Assembly: GCF_964355755.1 (NCBI RefSeq)
Contig: NC_092675.1
Location: 29,352,912-29,416,911, forward strand
Direction: 5' to 3'
Origin: Antedon mediterranea
Lineage: Eukaryota; Echinodermata; Crinoidea; Comatulida; Antedonidae
DNA: 64,000 nt
The translations under genes and the position numbers were made by a program. The notes under the pieces were generated by a model. That model had not been told where the DNA came from. It did not search any database and saw nothing but the letters and a program-made list of their open reading frames with translations. Positions 38,775-51,599 of the stretch are shown piece after piece; positions within the stretch are counted from its first letter, which is position 1; each line of letters opens with the position of its first letter.

Positions 38775-39408
38775 TGCAATTACTTATTGCTACAATTACA
38801 TATTGCTACAATTACATATTGCTACAATTACATATTGCTACAATTACATATTGCTACAATTACATATTGCTACAATTACTTATTGCTACAATTACTTATT
38901 GCTACAATTACTTATTGCTACAATTACATATTGCTACAATTACATATTGCTACAATTACATATTGCTACAATTACATATTGCTACAATTACATATTGCTA
39001 CAATTACATATTGCTACAATTACATATTGCTACAATTACATATTGCTACAATTACATATTGCTACAATTACATATTGCTACAATTACATATTGCTACAAT
39101 TACATATTGCTACAATTACATATTGCTACAATTACATATTGCTACAATTACATATTGCTACAATTACATATTGCTACAATTACATATTGCTACAATTACA
39201 TATTGCTACAATTACATATTGCTACAATTACATATTGCTACAATTACATATTGCTACAATTACATATTGCTACAATTACATATTGCTACAATTACATATT
39301 GCTACAATTACATATTGCTACAATTACATATTGCTACAATTACATATTGCTACAATTACATATTGCTACAATTACATATTGCTACAATTACATATTGCTA
39401 CAATTACC
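38775..39408. repeat. 16-bp minisatellite ATTACATATTGCTACA, about 39 copies
   Basis: A near-perfect 16-bp period over about 630 bp. Three variants have ATTACTTATT, clustered near 38875-38925. All three plus-strand frames stay open, giving spurious ORFs up to 297 codons. Confidence 0.97.
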
Positions 39409-40971
39409 TCACATTTATATTTCTTAAAGTAGCACAAGCAGAGAAGAAGCAAATGTAAATAAATATTATTCAAGTTCAACTTACTATTAATGTTTATATT
39501 TTATCCTATGATGCATTTAATACTTTGTTGTAATACTACATTTTAATACAGTGATACCCTAAAATATTTAAGTTATTTATTTTTCAGCCAGTTCGGGCCG
39601 TCCTCCCTGAAAAAAAAAACCTGTGTAATAAGGTTAGGTTGCAAGCTTAAGTAATGCTGGCCAGTATACTGTATATTATACTACCGTATATCTTTAACTA
39701 TTCTTACCAGTGTGTAAAATGTGCTTCACATTAAGGAGTGGCCAACAAATGACCACCTTTATGCAAATTAGCCTCCACAAACTTGAAAATGTCTTCCTAC
39801 AGTACATTCATTGAACTTCATTTTTACATATTTTGCATTATGTAATTATCCTGTATTTTGTCTTGATTTGCTATTGATATCTTAACTAATTATACTAACG
39901 ATACAATGTTATTACCAGAAAGTGCAAGATAGTTTGAAGAGCAACGCTTACTGTTCTCTTTGAACTTTTATAATTAGCAATAATTCTGCCTAGTCGTAAG
40001 AAAATATTTAGTTTAATAAACTCAAAAGAGAGGTAACAAACACATTTTCAGCATTTTCAAGTAGTTTTATTATTTATGTGAATTTATTTTGTTTTTAATA
40101 TTTTTATACTTTAATATGAAAACATATTATTGTAAAACTGTGATTTAAAAGAAAAAAAAAGTCAACTGGAAGTCGATGAGATTTTGGCTACAAGACAAGA
40201 TAAGATAATAATCAAAAATATTTTCCTTTTTGCAAATTTAATATTAACTGAAAGCTACAAGAAAAAGTCCTAAATTCATCTTTATGTTTCATGTTTTGAG
40301 AACAAAACTCTTTAAGCAAATGGAAAGATTCATGTATAAACACTGATTGGTTGATTGATTGAAATCAAAATTTGATAATTCTAATTTATTAAATTTATTT
40401 ATCACATAGAGAAGTTTTATTTTTAAACAAACAATATGGCAGATTTTATTATTTTAAAATAACCAAATTGTGAATTTAATAAGATTCAGGAAAACCATTT
40501 GAGACAGAATGTTCAACTGGTTTTATTGCAGAATAGGTGTTTGCAATTTAAGTAAATAATTAAATGTCCATGTCTTTCAGCACATTACGTCAACATAGAA
40601 TTAATCAATCCTGACATGCTGTCATCATTATCAAAATATTTAAAATGTCACTATGACTAACTAAGTAAGAGTATCGCAAATCAGAGAAAAAAAATAAGAC
40701 ATTATGAAAGAATAGAAATCATATTCTGCAGTTACTGCAGTAAACTACATTTTTTACTGACAATAATGTATGATTTTAGTTTGTTTCATTATAAAGAAGT
40801 TTAAAATCATGATTACCCCTAAAAAAAGGCTTGCGAAATAATTACATTTAAAAAAAAAAAATTTTATTTATATAATACTTAATAGTAATACACGGTATCA
40901 TCAGGCACAGAACATTAATTTAAACCGCCTGGTGATATACTGAAATTTAAATAATTAATTTGAAACGATGA

Positions 40972-41054
40972 GAAAAACTTGCCCCAACCGATATTCGAAT
41001 CCGGAACCTTCTGCTTGATATGATCATTAGTGGTCATTAGATCACATTTCATGG
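40972..41054 (-). mobile_element. tRNA-derived SINE relic
   Basis: The minus strand reads TGATCTAATGACC (box A), then AGCAGAAGGTTCCGGATTCG and AATATCGGTTGGGGCAAG (box B and T arm). The layout resembles the tRNA-like head of a SINE. No acceptor stem closure. Confidence 0.4.
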
Positions 41055-44000
41055 TATTAATTCAACCCGATTGGATAGCGACTTTCTCGGAGTGGTACGG
41101 CGGAACAGCGATAGTCCCTTGTACGCACGAGCACCAGAGATCAACTTGATACGCCCTTATCTTTCAGTATTTTATTCACGAAGCAGGATCTCCGAAGAGA
41201 TACTTTTACAAACACATCAGGCACAGATATTATTTTAGTTTTCAGTTTACTTATACAATTTTCTTTTTGGGCAGAATTGTACCAATCTGCCAACCATGTT
41301 TTAATCAATTTTTGATTAGATACTTGAAGATTTATTTATTTTAATTTTCCTGATTAATAAATTTGTTTCATTAGATAGTTTCTAAGATGAACAGTTACAG
41401 ATTAAGATGAAAATTTTAGTCTCATCAATCATTTACCGCTAAATATTAATTACGTCAAATTAAAAATTACATTTGCATCAAATATTACATCGCCCTGTTT
41501 ATAACTGACCTCATCTGAATGAGTTTATCGAGCAAGTATGAAACGTAGCTGGCAACGAAGTATTAATGAGGCGTTTTTATTGGCCCGGTAGATTAAGTTT
41601 ACACTTGAGTATCGTGTATTAGTCAACCGAGAACATTCATTCAAGAAACCCCAAACACCAATTATCTGTGTACCTTATCACTAATAGCATTTACTTTTTA
41701 TTGTGGTGTATAACGTTTTAATCACTTTACGCATTATTAGTCTTTGATTGTTGTGCGCAATAAACCGTTTCTATCTTCTCAATCCGATACTTATGATATT
41801 TGCAAATGGTCGTGGGATATTCTCAAATTTTATAGCGAGAAACAAAACTAAATCGTGATGTCATCAGCTTGATGAAACCAACAAGATGTTATTCTCATAC
41901 TGGTCAGTATTCATATTAACTGACCACTACTCAGCCATTTACTACTACATTCATAGTACCGTACTGCCAAGCACTCAGTCATAGAACACTGTATTAATTA
42001 CAGCAGGGAGATGTAAAAAATTCTCCTGATTACGGTAACATTAATTTTACTGTATCACAATATAAAGAAATAATGGATTCACTTCTGTAACACAACAGTG
42101 TAATTTTTTCCTTATCATTGGATCTTATTTTTCACTATATATGTTCTTAAGTAATTTATAGAATGCCCTTTATTTTGTGTAAAAGTAATTAATTCTAAAA
42201 TGTGAAGCAGTTCAATTATCACAAGATTGACTTGTGAAGTTATACCAAAATGTGATCTATTTGGATTGATTTTAAGCAATATTACAGCAGTATTTTCATT
42301 GTAGTTTCAATGCAAAGATCCTTGAAATGTGTACTAATGTATTATATTTAGAAGGCTCTAATTGATTTGTACTGTGACATATAAAAATCCTTCAAATTTC
42401 TTAAATGGATGAAATGGTAATCTAGTCAGATATTTTTGATGGATAACTGGATTATTTTTAAACCAGTGAGGCCTAGATTTCAGTTCTGAATAAGGTCCTT
42501 GCACCATAGTATTAGGCAGTAAGCCAAATTTTATGTTGTATGGCCTAGATAGAGGCCGCAATATAACTGAAAAATACAGATGTACCTTCATTTTCAAGTA
42601 CAAATATTTAACACTTTTTAAAATGTAAACAAACTATTGGTAATTGTAATGGTTATTGTGCATGTATAATGTAATTTATTATTTATGATATTGGAAAAGA
42701 AAGGACATGGCTCGTCCACTCTCTAATTCAATCCACTTAAACATATAATCTTTTTTTTCTTCATTTTCCTATAAATGTTTTTTCTCACTTGGCCGAGTTT
42801 CAAATTGGTTGATTTTGTAACATACATTCAATCTTCTTCCATCAGAATGAGTTACATCAAGTTCAACACTATGATGAGTTGTATCTTATTTTTTTCTTAG
42901 CATGTACGTAGCCTTATTTTTCAGTCGGCCTAGTTTTATATTGTTTTATTCTATTAAGAGACAATCTCTTTCCATCAGAATGGGTTTGCGTCAAGTTTAT
43001 TTTGAAATGGCAACGAATGTAAATCTGTTAAAAATAGTCTAATCTAGTGTGATACGATGATATTATGACGTTATGTACACACTGGTAACGCGATAGATTT
43101 GTATACTGTTGGCAACTTAAATTCACACGATTAAGCGTTTACAAGTTGTTGATTATTTCAGTCGGTATAAATTATTTTCAACATACGTAATACACTGATA
43201 ACAATCTAAAAATAAAACATGGATTTCTTGTTTTTGTCCCTTTCATTTATAATAGTAGTTTAAGGCTCCGTAAACCTAATAGTGATGTACCAGATAGTGG
43301 TATCGGTCAAAAACAAGTACAAAATTAAATCTGCACATATTCACACGTTTCTGAGCATGTGCAGAATTAATTTTTTCCTCAGCAACTCTTCATGTCGAGT
43401 GGCGTTTTATGAAAACGATGTGACACTAAATGCGTACTGTTGAAGTTTCGCGAAAATGTGATCAAAATATCTGCTTCACAAAAACTCAATATCAGCTTCC
43501 AGTCATGTTCGTATAAAATAAGTAAATAAAATTAAAAAATGACTTTCACAACGTACTTGTCTAATTAATTGTGGAATGACTGATGACAGTTTATGATGGA
43601 AAAAGGGGGTTTGTGGATAGGGCGGGGAAGGTTAGCAGGGGTTCTTGTGGTGGATGAAAGATGGGTGTTTAATATTTATGTAAAACTTCCACCCAGCCTG
43701 TGTAACCTTCCTACATTATACTATAGTATACTGTAGTTACACATTATAACATGTATGTGATGAAATGTAATAGCGTTGTATTATAAACACATGTAATCTT
43801 TTTTCTTCTGACAAAATGATTATGCAGAAACAAAGATTTCCTACTATAATGATTGATTCCATTTATAAGTGACAATGTAGTAAGAATATCAATGAGTTTT
43901 ACTGGCAACCTCAAGTATCCTCCGTACCACAAAAGAAAATCAATGCAAGTCCTTGTCAATCAGTTTATTAAATTATTGCTTTTGCATCAACAGAATATAT

Positions 44001-45835
44001 CTAGAGGTCATTATTGAGCATCGGGCATTTGCGTGAGTTGCATTATGCCAAGTAAAAGTCATCGATTCTCATAAGCATTGCCTCAAACCTAACAAAGGTC
44101 AAAGGTCATGTGACTGTCAGTTCTGAATGGATGCGTTTTACAGGTCAAGTTCAAGATACTCTATGTTTGTCCCTTGAGACTTGGCCTGCACATTACGTGT
44201 AGATTATTATGTCATTTCAACTCTTGTGACGGGAAAAAAAGTAGATAAAATAATATATTGTTCGACTGGTCGACTGGATTAGTGAGGATTTGTTTAAATA
44301 ATGGAGAGAATTTTAAAATGAGATGTTGCGGATTTATAGGATTCAAATGTGGACATGTATTGAATACTGAATTACATTGTTTATTTTGTTAGCACTGTCG
44401 TTGCTTTTCATCAGTTCACCAATATTACTTTTTGATGTTGATGAATTTTTTTGTTGTTTAAAGTAAAACAGATTGATTTCTTAAAAGTTAATGCCCATGT
44501 AACTCATGTATATGTTCATAATAGCGAAGATAAATTCAGTCAGTGTTTTTTTATGTTTTATTCCAAGTTATTTACATATAATCAGTGCATCTAAAGCCTA
44601 TGTTTTAGATACAGTAGCTACATATACCTGCTCTGCATCATTTTCAATTGCTCTCACCACCAGTACAACCAGTCATTTATGGTGCTATTCTGACTATTGT
44701 CGGTTTTTCAAGATGTTTTTTTATAAAAATGTACAGTCTCGTTCATCTATAAGTGTCACCCATCCCACTGTCCCTGCCGTCAAGAAAGCGAAATGATAAC
44801 GTTGGGACATGCCCATGTGAAGGCGTGGTTGGTGAATTAGTCTATTATTGTAGAGGGGTGATTAAGGAACTTTTAAATGAAATGCATAATAAAGTTAAAA
44901 AGCTCTTCTATAGGTTCCAGAAAAATAAAATCATTGCATTCATGGATTTACTAAAAATAGGTACAGGTAATAGAATATGAGAAAAATAAATGGAGATGTT
45001 ATGCATGCAAGGTTTAGTTAACAGATGTTATGTGATTGAATAGCATATTACGATGATTGTTGATCATTAGTGACTTTAGTTATCCCATTATTGTTATGTC
45101 ATTCACAGTTAAAGATCAATACCTGAAAGATTGAATATTATGTGACTGGAATACTCGATGAAATTTACTACCTCTACATTGTATCGAAGTATATTTGCCA
45201 AGATAGTTTTCACTTTCATTAATATTACTAATCAATCAAATGACATGATAATTTAAGTTTGTCTAGACAAACTTATGATAGGACTTTACCATATAATTTT
45301 TTTGGATTTTACTGATAAATTCATTAGTATTAAACAAAAATGAATTATAAATCGTGCTTTGAAAGCGAAGTAAAATATAGAAATTATTCCTTCTCCTTGC
45401 ATCTATCTTCTAAGCCCCTCTACCTAAACCAGTGGTCAACCTTTAAAATCTCATGTGTTGCCAAAATTGCATCATGTTGAGTAAAGACTTTTAAATATTG
45501 AATAAGTCCATCCTTAATTTTGATGCAGCCACGTTTGTACCTTTTTATTTTAGTAATTTGGATTGACTGCTGCTTGATTAATACAACACCTACCATAATT
45601 AATTATATAAATCACAATGACTTCTATTTATTATTATAATTCATTAATTATTGTGATGTTGCATTAATAGTGTTTTAGCAATATACTCTACCATTACATT
45701 ACTCATCCACGTTACAATACAATGTCTCTTAAATAGTTATTGGCGAATATTCTCTTCTCTCACATAATCTATTATAACCTTTATTATTACTACATTTATT
45801 AATAGATACAGAAACTAAGTTACAGTTGAATTCCT

Positions 45836-45976
45836 AAAGCCTTGTCTACACTATCAAACTTTATGTGACAAAAAAAATGTGTCCATATATGATGGTGTCA
45901 TATCACTACCATATTTGGGCATATAACTACCATGTCACACTTTTGAAACTGGTTTGATAGTGTAGACAGAGCTTAA
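45836..45976. mobile_element. MITE M1 copy, full length
   Basis: Left AAAGCCTTGTCTACACTATC and right GGTTTGATAGTGTAGACAGA, with a GCTT end; interior CCATATTTGGGCATATAACT. Confidence 0.85.
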
Positions 45977-46239
45977 CAATGGGATTAGGATCCGATAAGG
46001 ATTAGGTTGTACATAATTCATGTAAAAGTGCCTCAATAAATCCCCTATATAGAGCTATCCCCTATAGAGGTATTACAACTGAGAAGTTAACTGTATAGTT
46101 CTCTCACATTTTTGTTTCCTTAAATAAGACCTAGTTCGAACTATTTACAGGAATGATCAATTGGGATTTATTACCTAACTATCAGGTTGAAATCAAATCA
46201 GCGAAGTATTGACTCCTTTTTAAATTGTTTATAACCATG

Positions 46240-46363
46240 TATACCCCTTTCACATATTGCGTCGTATTCTTATAATGCATAATTTAAACACACACCGGGG
46301 TGTAGACTATAGTGGTGTTGCTGTAACCTCTGGAATTTTACTAGGTGTTATGAAAGGGGTATA
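46240..46363. mobile_element. Small MITE with TACCCCTTTCA ends
   Basis: TATACCCCTTTCACA at the left and TGAAAGGGGTATA at the right form 11-12 bp inverted repeats flanked by TA. About 120 bp, no ORF. Confidence 0.6.
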
Positions 46364-47482
46364 TGAGTAGTAATTTAAAAACATTATGCAAAATCTGTAC
46401 ATCAATGATTATTATACCGTTATAACAAATCGTGTATTTTGTGCCTAGGTGAGATTTAATCAGATGGCATAGATGCTTGTTGCCACTAGACAATTTTCTA
46501 CTTCACATAAAATTGATAAATGAGACTATTTTGCATAACGTGTGATTCATTTTAAAAAGCTTTTCAGAAAACACAATCATAACACTTGAAGCACTAACAT
46601 CACATTGTGCAAGAAGTACACCATCATAATCACCTTACACAAGAGTTTATAACTTAATTTATTCTATATTGTATTTTTGATCTTTGCAATATGTTAGAAA
46701 TCCAAGCAAAATATATTTGTTAAGGAGTATGTATAGATAGTGTCTGGACACAATAAGTCTAAGTGTCGTGGAGTGCATACTGAAGATAATGTTATTTTTA
46801 CAGGTAATTTTATCCTGTGTCGTTACTCTGATTTAGATGACATCACAACACTAATAATTTTCTTTGTTTACTAAAGCATAACAAAAAAAGGTTAAAAGTT
46901 ATGAATTTCTGCTTAAATGTTTATTAATACAATCGTGCAGTACTTGCAAATTTATACTAAAAATATAAATGATGAATCGGATTTAATAATTTATAATGCT
47001 GAAATTTAGCATAAACAACAGAGGGCAGCAGACCAATTTTGAGCTACTGATTAGTTTAAACTGATCACAAATAAAATCTTAACAATTAAATAGTTCTTAA
47101 AAAGTTACAAACATTTAACAAAATAGTTACATATCTCCAATGATCAAATCAACTAATAATAATAATTTTTAAAAATGATTAGATACTACTATATATAAAC
47201 ACATACCTATTAGCAAATGCACTTTATACAGTATGCATAAAAAATGCTATTTATTTAAATATTACAAAAATAAAAAATATATATTTTTAAACTAAATCGA
47301 GCAAAAATTATAAAATACATTTACTAATTTTGTTTTTATTGATTAATAATTGCATGATATTACCATGTATGAAAATGCTGTTATTTTTGAATGATTAACT
47401 TTTGCACATGACTGACTCCGGTTTGACCTACCTCTAAAACTTGACACAGTAATATTAGAAATGGTGAATTTGTATGTACCTT

Positions 47483-50310
47483 TTATAGTTTGGTTTGTAA
47501 GCTGTTCTCATTATTGTCTAGGGCAACGTCTGCTATCTCCTGCTCCTTTACCGTCACTGTTCGTGGTTGTGGTGTTGGTTTCGTTTCTGGTTGAGATTGT
47601 GGTTTAGGCCTTGGTTGTGGTTTAGGCTTAGATTGTGGTTTGGGTTTAGTTTCTGGCTTTGGTTGTAGTGTAGGCTTTGATTCTGTCAAAGGTTTAGTTT
47701 GAAGTTTTGGCTTCGGTACAACTTGTTCAGGAACCGCGTTATCCTCCGATTGCTCATTCTCTTTATCATTCATATTATCTTTTCCTTTGTCATTCGTTAC
47801 TTCACCTTTCTCAGTGTTCGTTGTAGGATAAAGTTTTTCTTCATCATCTTTTGTTTTATGTTTAAAGATGTTCTTTATCTCCGTAATCAATCCAGGCGCA
47901 TTCTGGTTTATGTCTTTTGAATGTTTACTTTCCAATTTCACTTCTGTTTCAACATTTTGGTCACTGACAGAAGGACCATCCAAAGGTTCTTTTTCGATGT
48001 CCACATCAACTGGTTTAGCTCCAGTTGAGTCTGGTGTTACTCCAGTTAAGTCTGCTTCTGCTCCAGTTGAGACTTGTACTGCTCCAGTTGAGACTGGTTC
48101 TGTTCCATCTGGTTTATCTTTTACTGGTTTTTCACCATCGGGTGAATCTGTGGAACACAGGGTATTTGTCCCTGTATGCTCTACTGTATCACTTTGAAAT
48201 GACGTTTCAACCAATTCTTCTTGGCTGTCATCTGAGTATTTCCTAGCTCCCATGCTCAGTGCTACTTTCCGTCGATCATGGCCTAATTTTCTCACGGATG
48301 AAACCATATTTGCGAGGCTAAATCTTTTAAATTTGTCTCCGCTGCTTTCTCTCTTTTTTTTCCTGCGTTGTACTTTATCTACTTTGATCTTTTGTGGACT
48401 CAATGAGTTATAATTTGTAACGTCTTGGTTGGCCATATCAGCTTTTTCATAAATGATAATATCTGTAACATTAACAACATAATTTTGTGATGTTTCTTAA
48501 TTACCAGTGTTATAATAACAGGGAGATAATTTCAAAAACAGTAAAACATGATGTAAAAAATAATACAATATTTAAACAGAGTCCTACTGTATTGAAGGGT
48601 CACATTCAGAGTAGTAGTAAGGCATAGGCCTGCTAAATTTTGCTAATTGTAATGCATAATAACTAATTTTAGTTTGACACCTAAAATTTGCCATTTATAG
48701 GCCCTGGGCCTCCATTAGTTCCTGGATCCGCCACTGCAAGGTGATATGTTATTCAATATCCCAACATGTGAACATTGTCTGACGCATCACCTTTTTCTAC
48801 TATTTAATGCCACTTTCCATGGCGATATTAAAACATACTGGTTCTTGCTATTTACCTGAGCTTCCTGTGTAAGATTCAAAATTAACAGTGTCGTTCACCA
48901 TTTTTTCTAAGCTGTTTTTAAGTTTTTCAAATTCTAATTTGCTGCCCTCATCTTGGCTGGTTGCCATAGAGAATCTGTTATCCAGATACATTGGTATACT
49001 TTGTATTTCACTGTCAATTGTGTCTGAAGGAGAGAAAACTAATTATTTATACTATAATTCAATTTTATTACCATGGTGGTTGTTCCCCAGAGGCCCTGCC
49101 TACACTATCAAACTTTATTTGACAAAAAATGTGTGATGTGCCCAAATATGGTAGTGGTATGCCCAAATATGGTAGTGATATGACATCATCATGCCAATAT
49201 ATGGGCACATCACAGTTTCTTTCACATTTGGGCCCTTGGCCACACCCACCTTCCAAAATGTTGTATTGGCTACTTAGATTAAACAGCATATCCACAAATA
49301 TATTGTTCAAATTATAAAATAAAACATACCTTCTTGAAGCTAAATGACCTTTGTTCTTACCTTTCTGTAAGCAAACACCAAACAAACTTGTCATGGAATG
49401 TTCTTTTGTAATTCGTAGATTTCCAATTGAGTCGGCCGACAGTTCAGTACCATTAATACTTTTGCCGCTAAAATCGCCCGCGTAAAAGCTTACTGTTACT
49501 GGGAATTTGTTTTCCTCAAGAAGGTCTGATAACTTTTGGGGAACAATCTCTGTAAAAGAAGGATAATTACTATTATTTATATCTGTAAAGGGTTTGTTAA
49601 TTTGAGCCCCAGGTTCAGATTATAAGTTGTTATTTAACTTTATAATATATAGCTTTATATTTAGGATATAATAGTCAGATTTTTCTTTTTTTTTTTAACA
49701 GGATGTACTGTATAACTTACCGTTATCTACGGAATCTTTATTTTCAAACAGTAAGGGAGTGTCATAGGCTATGCTAATGTGGTTGTCATCCTTATCAATT
49801 CCTATTATTCTTTTCTGTTCATTTTTTCCATAAATCCATAAAATCTATTAAAAACAATTTAATAAAAAGAAAATATATGTGGATTATAAAAAAAAATCTG
49901 TGTCTCCTTCATGTTTTATATTGTAAGAAATTATGAAATTAAGAAATTATGGTTTATGTTTGTTACATGAATGAATAAATGTTATTTTGATTTATTATTT
50001 ATTTATTTATTCTGCAGGCACTTTCAGTGCACTGATTTTCAAAGTGGTACAGTAATTGGAAATATCAACACAAACATAATAAAGTAAAGATTGAATTCAA
50101 AATTTAAAAAAAAGTAATCTTTCCTCATACCTGATCAGATGAAAATGTCTCAATGTGCTGAACTCCATAGTAACCGTCTACGACCTTTAGGATAATAGGC
50201 ATTTGTATTTCTGCTATTTTATCGTTGAGGTCGTGCGCTGTGAATACCTCACTAGTCCAGGTTACCTTTCGTAATGCTTGTAGATGCTCTTTTAACTCCA
50301 TAACAGACAT
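47483..50310 (-). CDS. CABIT gene A: GAREM/THEMIS-like, lacks SAM, Lys-Pro tail
   Basis: Exons (minus): 50310-50131, 49844-49721, 49549-49361, 49023-48856, 48462-47483, all with GT-AG borders; 546 residues. Residues 1-225 form the CABIT domain, opening with TWTSEVFTAHDL and MPIILKVVDGYYG, followed by exon 2 ILWIYGKNEQKR and exon 3 FPVTVSFYAGDFSG. The remainder is one exon and looks disordered: basic QRRKKKRESSGDKFKRF (250-266), STGA/STGV repeats (about 346-374) and a K-P-Q-rich stretch (about 469-523). Unlike its three neighbours it has no SAM domain and no acidic-flanked tyrosines. A minus-strand CAG acceptor 8 bp before the ATG implies an intron in the 5' UTR; a possible leader exon ends at 50759 (GTAAGC donor). 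Intron 3 holds a MITE. Role by family: cytoplasmic signalling adaptor; specific partner unknown. Confidence 0.85.
48724..48736. mobile_element. hAT-like terminal fragment
   Basis: GGATCCGCCACTG is the complement of a CAGTGGCGGATCC terminus typical of many hAT-type non-autonomous elements. GGCCCTGGGCCTCCATTAG lies just inside. Located in intron 4 of gene A. Confidence 0.35.
49091..49226. mobile_element. MITE M1 copy inside intron 3 of gene A
   Basis: Left CCCTGCCTACACTATCAAAC and the full interior up to ATATGGGCACATCACAGTTT; the right end is lost. It provides no splice site that I can see. Confidence 0.75.
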
Positions 50311-51599
50311 CTTGGCTTCTGAAAGATATGTCTTTTTTTAGGCTGGGTACCGAGTGTAATCTATTACACAGGGATGAGCTTAAAAATTCCTGGTGGACGA
50401 AAACATTATATATCAACGATAAAGACCATAAAATGAAATAAACATTAACTATCTCGCTACATTTACTGAAATGTCTAGCAAAGGACCTCAAATACATAGA
50501 GCTTGTATATATAACATGTTCTGAACCCTACAGATTTCAACATTAACCTATGGTGGGGCTATAAGGTCATTTCATAAGCATCCCTCGGATATTACAGTAG
50601 TTACGCGTTTGTTTTTATCAGAAACTATAAAAGTAAAGCCCATTAAAAAAACAAATCTGAGGTGAAAATCAGCACATTTACACATACAGACGTATAGACA
50701 TACACAAGTATAGACATTTGTAATAGTTTTTTTTATTAAAAAACAAAGAAATGCTTACCTGTTCAATGTTGTAGTGTTTTTAGAACATAGAGATTTTATC
50801 ATTCACTATGAATATCTATATATCTGTATGTAGATATATGATAAAATAAATTGAGTTGTAAGTATCTCACTCTTGCAATGAAGGTTATGTTGTTTTCCAC
50901 TTCCTTATAGAATTCAGTGACCTGGGACTGTTTATTTTTACCTACCTTTTATTCTTTATGCAGAACTGAATTTGGCTTTTACGAGCAGAGCTCTGCACTG
51001 TACAATTTCTTTGTGTAGTATCTGAATAGCTAATCCTGTTTCAATATTATTTCCGTATTTCCTCATATATCTATCTTGTAGTAGATAAAATCAGTTAAAA
51101 AAACAATTATAAATAACAAACTAAATATTTGGTTTTATTTTTATTTATTACAAATATGATTTACATTGTTTTTATTTTTCCCAAAATGAGTAGGAAAATG
51201 ATTACACATACTATATACACATTTGTATGTTTTATTTTTCTGCAATTATGGTAAATAATTTTATGGATTTTAATTTAAATACAATTCTATGTTCTGTCCA
51301 GGGAAGTATATTTAAAGTGCAATTTGTTTTGGAATGAATAAAGAGATATTGGTTTTAATTTCATAATTTTATGAAGCTTGGCATTTCTCTTTTACTTTCA
51401 TATTTTTATTTTGCCTTTGAATTATATGAATGTCTTTTATACTTTTGTATAGTTTGCTAAAAACACATTTTAAATGGTGGCAGGATCTGGGTCATGATGT
51501 TCAAATACTCAAAAAGACTAGAACAAAATTATAATAAAAAGATATGAGGTGTATAAAAATCATGTGTTAACTGCTTATTTCCAAGGCTAGGGAAATGTT
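50311..51599. other. Gene A / gene B intergenic region
   Basis: Contains the presumed 5' UTR exon and promoter of gene A (donor AACAG-GTAAGC at 50759) and the 3' flank of gene B. AT-rich; TATATATCTGTATG near 50817 could act as a core-promoter element, but this is not established. No other gene seen. Confidence 0.4.

Larger units (their letters stand above)
38208..47482. other. Non-coding region between CaMKII exon 3 and the CABIT cluster
   Basis: Apart from the repeats listed separately, I find no supportable exon. I looked for a CaMKII exon 4 (about 55 bp, RLHDSI / FHYLVFDL) on the plus strand and did not see one. It is probably the start of CaMKII intron 3 followed by 3' flank of the minus-strand gene A. 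Confidence 0.5.

Noticed and set aside
38565-39458. Long ORF (297 codons) with Pro-Ser-Gln and Tyr-Asn-Ile-Leu-Leu repeats
   Set aside because: It runs entirely through the 12-bp and 16-bp minisatellites; all three frames are open there, so it has no coding value.
42358-42603. Minus-strand 81-codon ORF
   Set aside because: No domain or neighbouring exon; likely chance ORF or old repeat.
47699-48246. Plus-strand ORFs opposite gene A
   Set aside because: Antisense shadows of the low-complexity last exon of gene A.
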